Below are positions 39,098 through 46,279 of a stretch of 64,000 bases of DNA, piece by piece. The stretch is from assembly GCF_012958305.1 (NCBI RefSeq), contig NZ_JABBYO010000009.1, forward strand, positions 186,001-250,000. Reading direction: 5' to 3'. Below the pieces are notes generated by a model that was given only the letters and a program-made list of their open reading frames with translations, had not been told where the DNA came from and searched no databases. The DNA comes from Tautonia rosea. Its GTDB lineage: Bacteria; Planctomycetota; Planctomycetia; Isosphaerales; Isosphaeraceae. The position numbers and the translations under genes are program-made. How positions within the stretch are numbered: position 1 is the stretch's first letter; each line of letters begins with the position of its first letter.

Positions 39098-39847
39098 ATG
39101 CCCGCCGAGCACGACCCCGACGCCCTGGAACCCGAGGGCGGTCAATCGGCCTCCGGGAGCCCGATCTACCGCCACCGGCAAGCCGATCGCGACTGGTCGC
39201 CTCCCGAATCGCCGGGCCTTCATCTGGAGGAGATCGAGGCCCACCTGCAACGCCACGTCGGCAAGGTCGAGCACGTTTTCCACGAAGTCGTCTCTGACCT
39301 GGTCCACCTCGACGTCCTCCTGATCCCACCGGCCGACGACCGTCCGTTCAAGGTCCTCGTGACCAGCGGCGTGAGCGAGCGACCGATGGCGGTCCCGGAG
39401 GGCCTGGAGGAATTCCGAAGGGCCGAGCTGATGATCGCCCTGGCCCCCGACTGGCCGCTCTCCCAGGAGGCCCTCCGCGACGAGGCCAATTACTGGCCCA
39501 TCCGGTGGCTCAAGAGCGTCGGCCGACTCCCCCACGAGTATCAGACCTGGATCGGCTGGGGCCACTCGATCCCCAACGGAGATCCCGCCGAGCCGATCGG
39601 GGGGACCGGCTTTGTCGGCGTCGTCCTGCTCCCCCCCTACGGCTTCGACCCCGAGATCTTCCGGCTCAACACGGCCTCGGGGGAACCGATCACCTTCTAC
39701 TGGCTGGTCCCCCTCTACCCCGAAGAGATGGCGCTAAAGCTCGACCAGGGGATCGACGCGCTTGAGGACCGACTCAACTTCGACGACCTCGGCTTCGTGC
39801 TCGACCCTGATCGCCCGAACGTCGCCCGCGACGGCCAATCCCCCTGA
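39098..39847 (+). CDS. Suppressor-of-fused (SUFU)-domain protein
   Basis: 249 residues. From about residue 44 it matches the bacterial SUFU domain: LQRHVGKVEHVFHEVVSDLVHLDVLLIPP, FKVLVTSGVSERPMAVPEG, ELMIALAPDWPL, WPIRWLKSVGRLPHEYQTWIGWGHSIPNGDP and FYWLVPLYPEEMALKLDQGIDALEDRL. Bacterial SUFU proteins are commonly immunity proteins or housekeeping binders of unknown partner. Frame choice: the ATG at 39098 fits the domain; a 5' extension of the same open frame overlaps the upstream gene. The next gene is 47 bases downstream. Confidence 0.85.
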   Translation: MPAEHDPDALEPEGGQSASGSPIYRHRQADRDWSPPESPGLHLEEIEAHLQRHVGKVEHVFHEVVSDLVHLDVLLIPPADDRPFKVLVTSGVSERPMAVPEGLEEFRRAELMIALAPDWPLSQEALRDEANYWPIRWLKSVGRLPHEYQTWIGWGHSIPNGDPAEPIGGTGFVGVVLLPPYGFDPEIFRLNTASGEPITFYWLVPLYPEEMALKLDQGIDALEDRLNFDDLGFVLDPDRPNVARDGQSP

Positions 39848-39894
39848 GCCGTACCGAGCCGATCCGAGCCAACCCTCCCCTCCGAACCTCCCCC

Positions 39895-40242
39895 ATGACG
39901 TTCCCCGTCACCCCCGATGGCCGCTACTTCGTCGTCCGAGGCCGCCTCTGGCGCATGGCGAACCCCGCGCTCGAACCCGCCGAGCGCTCCCGCCTCCAGC
40001 GCGACCTGATGAGCGCCCGCTCCTCCCTCGGCCACGCCCGACGCTCCGGGGACGACGACGCCCGACGCCTCGCCCGTGCCCGGATCGACGCCGCCAAGGT
40101 CGCCCTCGGCGAACGCGGCCCCCCCTGGTGGACCGACGGCTCCCCCGACTACAATCGCCGGATGGCCGTCAACACCCCCTACCGCCCTTGGTTCGAGCAA
40201 CTCCCCCCCGATCCTGATCCCGAACCGGCCGACACCCCATAA
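39895..40242 (+). CDS. Conserved hypothetical protein
   Basis: 115 residues starting MTFPVTPDGRYFVVRGRLWRMANPAL. As I recall, this opening (TPDGRYFVVRGRLWR..NP.L) is shared by a family of short uncharacterised bacterial proteins; conserved positions continue with RARIDAAKVALGERGPPWWTDGSPDYNR. No enzyme motif. Located between the SUFU gene and a pseudo-receiver gene, same strand. Confidence 0.7.
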   Translation: MTFPVTPDGRYFVVRGRLWRMANPALEPAERSRLQRDLMSARSSLGHARRSGDDDARRLARARIDAAKVALGERGPPWWTDGSPDYNRRMAVNTPYRPWFEQLPPDPDPEPADTP

Positions 40243-40401
40243 CTGCCGCCCACGGACCTCCGCGGCGGATCAGGCAACGCGGATCCCCCGATCCGGCCCG
40301 GCCGACGGCCTGGCATCACGTTTGCCCCATTTCCCCGAGCTTCGACGCGAATCATCGCCATCTATTGACCCATTTTCTCCACCCCGAACCGGACGACCGC
40401 C

Positions 40402-40797
40402 ATGTCTCGCCCCCGCGTCCTGAACGTCGGCCAGTGCGGCTACGACCACTCCTCCATCTCCCGCTTCCTGCAGCAATCCTGCAACGCCCAGGTCGACGCC
40501 GCCGACTCCGGCACCGAGGCCCTCGACGCCCTCCGCGCCGACCCGAAGCGCTACGACCTCGTCCTCGTCAACCGCGTCTTCGACCGCGGCGGCGAGTCCG
40601 GCCTCGACCTCATCAAGACCCTCCGCTCCGACCCCACCCTCGCCGAACTCCCCGTCATGCTCGTCAGCAACTACCCCGACGCCCAGCAACAGGCCCTCGA
40701 CCTCGGCGCCCTCCCCGGCTTCGGCAAGTCCGACCTCGGCAACCCCACCACCTCCCAACGCCTCCGCGACGCCCTCTCCTCCGACGGCGGCTTCTGA
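40402..40797 (+). CDS. Pseudo-receiver (response-regulator fold without phospho-Asp)
   Basis: 131 residues, stand-alone CheY-like fold. The beta3 end where the phospho-acceptor Asp should be reads YDLVLVNRVFD, with Asn57 at the acceptor position; the beta1 acidic pair is also missing (VLNVGQCGYDH). The switch Ser89 (VMLVSNY) and the conserved Lys109 (GFGKSDL) remain. So it is probably phosphorylation-independent and used for protein binding. No kinase or output domain nearby. Start at the ATG in MSRPRVLNVG. Confidence 0.75.
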   Translation: MSRPRVLNVGQCGYDHSSISRFLQQSCNAQVDAADSGTEALDALRADPKRYDLVLVNRVFDRGGESGLDLIKTLRSDPTLAELPVMLVSNYPDAQQQALDLGALPGFGKSDLGNPTTSQRLRDALSSDGGF

Positions 40798-40870
40798 CCC
40801 GACCTCGCTCCGCGCCTCCTCATCGCCTGCCCGGCTCTCCTCCGCTCCCAACCTTGCCCATTTTCTCGAC

Positions 40871-40950
40871 GGGGTGGCTGGGGTCATCCCGACCCCTGTT
40901 CGCTTCTGCTCCGATCAAGAAAAATAGATCGACATCACCCCAGCCACCTC
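40871..40950. repeat. Long inverted repeat, 17-20 base arms
   Basis: GGGGTGGCTGGGGTCATC pairs with GACATCACCCCAGCCACCTC (few mismatches) across about 43 bases. It lies between the convergent pseudo-receiver and NB-ARC genes. The GGTGGCTGGGGT core resembles interspersed palindromes; it might also stop both transcripts. Confidence 0.45.
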
Positions 40951-41025
40951 ACTGCAACCCAGAGCGAGAGGGCTTAAGCTCTGACACCAAAGAACATTCA
41001 GAATATCACCTTTTTTCCAACTTTA

Positions 41026-43836
41026 TCACATCCACCATTTGCCCACCTTTTGAATCAATACCGCGATTTTCTGCAAACCCTCAGGCCCCATCAATTTATT
41101 CACGACCGGCGTAAGCATGATCAGATCGGAACATAATTCAGCGCGACCGTTCAGTGCAAGATCGTGAAGCGATTCACTCCACAGGGGGAGCAATTGATCG
41201 TGTGGCAACGTAGAAAGTCTTGGAGCGAGCGCCGCTAGTGCCAGGGAGCGGTGGTCAGAGTTGTCGATGGATCGTGCAATCCTCATCGCCGTACCGAACT
41301 GGTCATAATCTAGGTGTGGGGCAAGCCTCGCGAGAGCCTCTGCTCGCCCTTGCCCCCACAGGCGAAAGTCGAGTGTTGACGTCAGCGCCGAAGCAAGCAT
41401 CTCACGCCGCTGGTCATGCTCCAAAAGCAAGGCATACGACGCCTCGTTCGAGATAATGTGTCCGACATCTCCATAGCGGTAAACGCTCCCCATCATCTCT
41501 TCGAGTTGGTCGCGGCCCAGTTCCCGACACCTCGCTGCCCAGTATTCAGCATCTCTAACACTCTCTTCGACGATAACTCCGGCCCGCTCGAGTGTTGCAC
41601 TGAGCCGATGACGAGTCTGGTTACCGCTCAGAGTCGATTGCAAGAGCGAAAAGACTTCGCGTAGGTTGGCTGCGTCACCGATGGGCTTCGAAATCTCCGG
41701 GAGTGTTCCGGTAAATCCGTGCGGATGATCGCCCGTAGCGTTCAAGGGAAATGTTCTGTCCACTGCGACCCGCTCAGCGTCGTTCCTGATGCTGCTGGTT
41801 CCCGCTGGCGCGACACCGGATCCCTCATTCCGACCGTCGCCGTCCATGTACGATGCTAGGGTTTCTAGGGTTTGAGCTCTGCAAGCGGACCCAGCGGAAC
41901 CCTGAACGATAGCAAGCGACTTGTTGAGTTGATTTCGATTCAGGTATGGCGCCAGCACAGCGAACAGATCGTTTTTTGTACCCGAATCGACGATACGGCG
42001 AGCGATCTCCAACGACTCGTCAAGCTGACTACTGTCCAAGTACGGAGCCAGCAATGCGAAGGCCTCCACTTCCTCGCCATCAACGCTGACATGATAAGTT
42101 CCCGTTAATGCAGCGTTAAGCACCTCGAGACGACCGTCGCGGTCCAGGTGTGGAACCAACGCCACCGCAGCCTCGGCCCGCCGGACGATATTTCGGATGT
42201 GGCGTACGAACGCCAGCAACTTGGCAACCGGCCAGGTTCGATTCTCGGCAATTGCCACCAGATGAGGGATCGGAATGTTATTGGCTAGGCTTACGATAGA
42301 TGCCCGGATCAACGCGTAGCGACACTGACGCTCGAAGTGTATCGGTGAGGTGGACTCTCGAACCGCGCAATCGGCGAGTTCCCAGGCACGCTGGACGTCC
42401 GCGAGGAATGAATCAACGCGTTCTAATACATCACAGGCCTCGAACCACCCGTTCCTCCCCTCTGCCGTCTCCTCAGCGAGGAGGGAGTGGATTTCATCAA
42501 TTCGGCCAGCTTGCTTCAAGTGCCACGTGAGATGGTCGTGAATGTACCCGTCGTCTGGAAGGGTATGCCACGGTTTGGAGCGCCCGCTTCCTCCAGCCTG
42601 ATGAGTGCATCGTTTCTGGTAACGCTTAAGCAAATCGGCGTGTGCAATCGCGAACGGCGTTTTTTTCGGTGTTCCCAGCTGTTGGCCCAGCAAACTCTTT
42701 GCGTAGTCATGAATGAGGTCGTGCAAGCGGTATGATCGCCATTTGTCGTCCCCGACGCAGATTTTGGGCGCCGTCGTCAATAGGGCGAAATCCTCCAGAA
42801 ACTCCAGACGACGGTCGGCCTCGACGGGTTCGACCCCCCAAAACGTGGCGGTCATCGGTGCGGTGATCGTGGCTTCGTCGGGGAGTATGCCGAATGCGAG
42901 GAATGCTTCTCGGGCCCATGGATGAGTCGCGTCGAGGGCATCAAGGCCGAGACGAATGCATGCTTCTATGCGACGTTCCAGGGGGTCTAACGCCTCTAGT
43001 TGGGCACATTCTCGTTCCAGGGCCTCGTGCAAATTGGCCCAGGTAATCCCCTTGGAAACCCGAGATGCCACAAGATCGAGTGCCAGCGGCAAATAGCCGA
43101 CAGCTTCCGCAACTGGCAAGGCACCGTCCAGCCGTGCTCCGTCGACGTGCTCTTGGCCCAGTCGCTTGGCCAGAAACCTGATCGCTTCCTCCGGTGTCAT
43201 CCCCTCAAGGGAAATAACTGAAGCACTGATCTCGTCGGCAACCGAGGCTCTCCGCGTCGTCACGAGGACTTGGCTCCCCTCGCATCCGACCAAGAACGGG
43301 CGGACATGCTCGGCCTTCCAGGCATTGTCGACGACGATCAGGACAGCCCGGTCGCCCAAAAGCCAACGCAAGTCGTCAGTGGCCGCCTCTAGAGTTGTTG
43401 GAAGGTTCGTATTGATGGACAAACGACCGACCCAACGCCGTAAATGTTCGAGTAAATCGGGGTCCTGCCCGAGTTCGACCCACAGGATACCGTCCCGGAA
43501 GCGGTCGCGGACTTCCGGGTCGTGGGCAAATGCATTCGCCAGAATCGATTTACCAGCGCCGCCCAGGCCGCGGATAGCGGTAATGGCCAACACGCCGCTC
43601 GGGCCAGCACCCGAGCCGAGGATTCGTTCTTTAAGGGAAGCCAGCGACTCGGACCGTTCTACATAACAATTTGGCAGAAGAAAGGGTCCACGGCCGAGCG
43701 TGGGGGTAGACTGAAAATTGGGAGATTTGCAGTAAATATTGGTTACTGGGGCGTTGTAGTGATGATCGCCAGTACTGAGCACCGCTCCATCAGCATCCCC
43801 CTGAACGGTAATGTTACGATCACCCATTGGTGTCAT
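41026..43836 (-). CDS. NB-ARC (NLR-like) STAND ATPase with N-terminal amyloid-type motif
   Basis: 936-residue signalling ATPase of the AP/NLR branch of STAND NTPases. Residues 5-24 are the motif GDRNITVQGDADGAVLSTGD, shared with the C-terminus of the preceding gene. Then NB-ARC: Walker A GLGGAGKS (90-97), Walker B LIVVDNAW (166-173), LVTTRR (191-196), GYLPLAL (247-253) and the MHD-like RLHDLIHDYA (370-379). The C-terminal 450 residues contain degenerate helical repeats (AFALLAPYLDSSQLDESLEIA, LFAVLAPYLNRNQLNKSLAIV, ALARLAPHLDYDQFGTAMRIA), the likely sensor. No effector domain is fused. The gene starts 18 bases after the small gene, so they are one operon. The start Met at 43836 or 43827 is uncertain. 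Coding sequence is less GC-biased than neighbours. Confidence 0.9.
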   Translation of the reverse strand: MTPMGDRNITVQGDADGAVLSTGDHHYNAPVTNIYCKSPNFQSTPTLGRGPFLLPNCYVERSESLASLKERILGSGAGPSGVLAITAIRGLGGAGKSILANAFAHDPEVRDRFRDGILWVELGQDPDLLEHLRRWVGRLSINTNLPTTLEAATDDLRWLLGDRAVLIVVDNAWKAEHVRPFLVGCEGSQVLVTTRRASVADEISASVISLEGMTPEEAIRFLAKRLGQEHVDGARLDGALPVAEAVGYLPLALDLVASRVSKGITWANLHEALERECAQLEALDPLERRIEACIRLGLDALDATHPWAREAFLAFGILPDEATITAPMTATFWGVEPVEADRRLEFLEDFALLTTAPKICVGDDKWRSYRLHDLIHDYAKSLLGQQLGTPKKTPFAIAHADLLKRYQKRCTHQAGGSGRSKPWHTLPDDGYIHDHLTWHLKQAGRIDEIHSLLAEETAEGRNGWFEACDVLERVDSFLADVQRAWELADCAVRESTSPIHFERQCRYALIRASIVSLANNIPIPHLVAIAENRTWPVAKLLAFVRHIRNIVRRAEAAVALVPHLDRDGRLEVLNAALTGTYHVSVDGEEVEAFALLAPYLDSSQLDESLEIARRIVDSGTKNDLFAVLAPYLNRNQLNKSLAIVQGSAGSACRAQTLETLASYMDGDGRNEGSGVAPAGTSSIRNDAERVAVDRTFPLNATGDHPHGFTGTLPEISKPIGDAANLREVFSLLQSTLSGNQTRHRLSATLERAGVIVEESVRDAEYWAARCRELGRDQLEEMMGSVYRYGDVGHIISNEASYALLLEHDQRREMLASALTSTLDFRLWGQGRAEALARLAPHLDYDQFGTAMRIARSIDNSDHRSLALAALAPRLSTLPHDQLLPLWSESLHDLALNGRAELCSDLIMLTPVVNKLMGPEGLQKIAVLIQKVGKWWM

Positions 43837-43854
43837 CCATCCACTAAATGCAGC

Positions 43855-44274
43855 CTACTTCCGATCGCCAGTACTCAGCTTGCTGCCCGTGACATTACCA
43901 CCGACCTGGATATTCCGATCACCCCGGACAACCTGCTTCACCCCCTCAGACTGAGCCGCCGCCTCGGCCTCGGCAAGTAGGCGTGTGACCTCGCCGCGAA
44001 GCTGTTCCGAGCCCTCCAGTAACTTCCTCAACTGTAATGCCATTGCCGCGATCGCCTCTCGATCTTCGGGTGAGTCAGCCACGTCATTGCAGGCCTCATT
44101 GGCGGCCTCCTTTTGCTCTATCCGCTCGCGGAGGACTTGCCAGAGGATCTCGACCTTCTCCCAAGTTTGCTTCGCACCCCTGCCGATCGCTGCAGCGCCT
44201 TTGCCGAGCAACTCCGGCAGGAATGGAGCGAGAAAACATGCAACCGATGAAGCAAGAGACGCAGGATCCATCAA
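43855..44274 (-). CDS. Short helical protein with C-terminal amyloid-type motif (candidate effector)
   Basis: 139 residues, first gene of the NB-ARC operon. Residues 1-35 form a hydrophobic, Gly/Ala-rich segment (SLASSVACFLAPFLPELLGKGAAAIGRG), residues 36-108 a charged helical bundle, and residues 118-137 the motif GDRNIQVGGNVTGSKLSTGD. 13 of 20 positions of that motif are identical to residues 5-24 of the downstream ATPase. The IQVG core is that of RHIM/PP-type amyloid motifs. The layout (membrane-active helical domain, then motif) resembles the effectors of bacterial amyloid-signalling pairs such as Bell-domain proteins. Domain identity is an inference; the motif match is seen directly. Confidence 0.8.
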   Translation of the reverse strand: MMDPASLASSVACFLAPFLPELLGKGAAAIGRGAKQTWEKVEILWQVLRERIEQKEAANEACNDVADSPEDREAIAAMALQLRKLLEGSEQLRGEVTRLLAEAEAAAQSEGVKQVVRGDRNIQVGGNVTGSKLSTGDRK

Positions 44275-44620
44275 TTTAGTCCTCTATGCGAATCGTCAGC
44301 CTCAGACCCTCGCCGATTCACGAGGATCTCTGATCCCACCTGAAATCAAGTCTAGCTGATTGTACTCAAGACATTGGGTGGAGTCTGGGAATCCAGCGAG
44401 AAAAGGTTCGTCGGGTGACACTGGTGGCGTGCCACCAATAATCGTCAGCCTCAATGCCGCCCAGGCCTCTCGTCCCTTGATCGACGGAATCAAGTCCCGC
44501 ACCTTTGTTCCAACCGATCGACGTGCCTGGGGGTTGTGTCCAGCTCGGAAGCGCCTTCCCCAAGGAGACACGAGTGGCAAGACACCACCAAAGCCACCCA
44601 GATCCCTGAAGCCTTCGAGA
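44275..44620. other. Region upstream of the NB-ARC operon
   Basis: Should contain the operon promoter. A small perfect palindrome TGGTGGC-GT-GCCACCA lies at 44422-44437. A minus-strand open frame (44302-44580) has no recognised domain and I do not call it. Confidence 0.4.
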
Positions 44621-45240
44621 GGATTTTGTGACTATTCCTACTCATTTCCTCGATCCTATCAGCGTGGGGCATTCACATCTCTCCGCCCGATTAGGGCGCG
44701 AGCGCCCCCCAATTCCTTTGCTCGGTCCGTCGTGTCACCGAGGCTCTTTGACAATCCGCACCGCGTCCACCACAACCACGCGACGCCATCCTTCCGGAAG
44801 ACCTCAACGCCTCGGCGCTCGGAAACGCTCCCAGGGAATCCGGCCTAAGATGCCACTCCGTCCCGCCCGCAACGAACCCAGTTGCACTCACTCCGCACGC
44901 GCGAAACGAACCCATCGCCTCTGCCGTCGTTCTCGAAACGAACATGTTGTCGCCTCACCAAAAGTGGCGAAACGAACCCGATCGTTCCGGCTCCTACTCG
45001 TGCGAAACGAACCCGTTGTTCCAGGAGCCTCGTCACGAAACGAACCGCAACCATCGCTTCAACCTCCAACCAACGAAGGACTTTCAGCCCAACCCCGTAG
45101 CGCACCACAGCGCGCACCGAAGCGCACCGGACCGCGCACCTCACCCGCAGACAAGGCGCACCCGCCCGAAACCCTCGCCTCGCCGGAAGGCGCACCGAGA
45201 GGCGCACCTGAGGGCGCACGAAGAGACGCATGTGGCAGCG
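44621..45240. repeat. Dispersed ~600-bp repeat, copy A
   Basis: Shares extended similarity with 50974-51590 in the same orientation, starting at GGATTTTGTGACT. Both contain GATCCTATCAGCGTGGGGCATTCAC and GTCCGTCGTGTCACCGAGGC followed by similar stretches. Six ACGAAC(C) motifs start at 44872, 44906, 44938, 44972, 45007 and 45040. The 3' part is rich in GCGCACC. It ends about 25 bases from the stop of the minus-strand DHFR-like gene. The long open frames inside are not genes: the motif spacing is not a multiple of three. Confidence 0.8.
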
Positions 45241-45264
45241 TGAGTCAGAGCCGAACCCTGCAAC

Positions 45265-45819
45265 TCAACTCCTGCGGACCTGATAGCGCAGTTCCGCGAA
45301 GGCGTTGCCGACCTGCCTGACCGAAACCAGGCTCAATGGCGGATTGATGACCCGACGAGGAAAAAGCGGCTTTCCCGTGCCGAGGGTCACAGCGCTCACA
45401 GAAACGATGACCTCGTCCAGGAGTCCGGCGTCGTAGAATTGACCGGCCAGATCCCCCCCGCCGACGATCCAGACGTTCTTCTCCCCGGCGGCCGCACGCA
45501 TGGCCGAGTGGATTGGCCGCACGTCGCCTCTCACGAATGACAGGTTCGCTCCCGCGACGGCCGGCAGACTCCTCGTCGAGAAGACACATGTCGGTTGGGT
45601 ATACGGCCAGGCAGAGCCGGTCTCCGCTTCGACCTCCCGCGCATGGCGCAGCAGCCATTCATAGGTCGCCGATCCCATCGCCAATGCACCGACCTCGGCG
45701 ATGAACGCGGGGTATCCCGCCTCGTCGGCATGACCGAGCGAAAACAGCCAGTCGAGCGAGTCATCTTCCGTCGCGATGAACCCGTCCAGGCTCGCGGCCG
45801 TGTAGTACTGGGTCTTCAT
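45265..45819 (-). CDS. Dihydrofolate reductase/RibD C-terminal family protein
   Basis: 184 residues from MKTQYYTAASLDGFIATEDDSLDWLFSL. RibD_C/DHFR-like fold: ASLDGFIA start, EVGALAMGSATYEWLLR, then KNVWIVGGGDLAGQFYDAGLLDEVIVSVSAVTLGTGKPLFP, where IVGGGDLAG is the NADPH-binding loop. Related proteins are general reductases of unknown substrate. The Met at 45819 fits the family; 49 upstream codons are not homologous. The stop is close to repeat copy A. Confidence 0.88.
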   Translation of the reverse strand: MKTQYYTAASLDGFIATEDDSLDWLFSLGHADEAGYPAFIAEVGALAMGSATYEWLLRHAREVEAETGSAWPYTQPTCVFSTRSLPAVAGANLSFVRGDVRPIHSAMRAAAGEKNVWIVGGGDLAGQFYDAGLLDEVIVSVSAVTLGTGKPLFPRRVINPPLSLVSVRQVGNAFAELRYQVRRS

Positions 45820-46279
45820 GGAAATTAGCCAAGGCCCCCGCGTGAGTTGCGCCACCTCCCGCCCGACCCCAGCGGCCCAGCCCCTCGGGAGAAAGCCAAG
45901 CATACCAGGAGACCTCCGCACCGGGTGCCCCTGGTCACGTGTGTGCCACCCGTGATCCTCAGCCACACCGCCACCTCCGCCTCTCCTCCTTGTTCCACGG
46001 AATCAAGCCTCGAAGGGTCCGATGTGCCGGCCTCCGATCAGGGCCGACCCCAGAGACCGATCAGCTGAACCGGGGGCGACACGACCCAGCCACCCGCCGC
46101 TCGACATCGCGCCGACCTCCCTTGGATGGGAATGGTACGAGGGAACTCGGGAAGCCCCGACGAGTGACCCGTGCGGCAACGCAGGGCGGCCGCTTCCCCC
46201 AAACGAGGGTCGGCCGCCCTGTTCGCAATGCATCACGATGTCGCAAAACCCTGGGGACTCGCCCGAGGGCACGCTTCGA
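45820..46279. other. Intergenic region without recognisable gene
   Basis: Between the DHFR-like gene start and the 3' end of the protease gene. Overlapping open frames in several frames, none with homology or ribosome site. It should hold the promoter of the DHFR-like gene. Confidence 0.4.

Noticed and set aside
37936-39099. 387-codon minus-strand open frame
   Set aside because: Antisense shadow of the DUF697-like gene; Gly/Asp/Val-rich low complexity.
44302-44580. 92-codon minus-strand open frame upstream of the NB-ARC operon
   Set aside because: No ribosome site and no domain; overlaps other open frames. It might be a relic of a mobile element, but I cannot support that.
44872-45050. CRISPR-like regular short repeats
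   Set aside because: The repeat core is only about 8-12 bases and the sequences between are nearly the same in copies A and B, so they are not spacers; no cas genes nearby.
44628-45320. 230-codon plus-strand open frame rich in RNEP/KRT
   Set aside because: It lies within the dispersed repeat; the internal motif spacing (34, 32, 34, 35, 33) is not a multiple of three, there is no domain, and it runs into the antisense of the DHFR-like gene.
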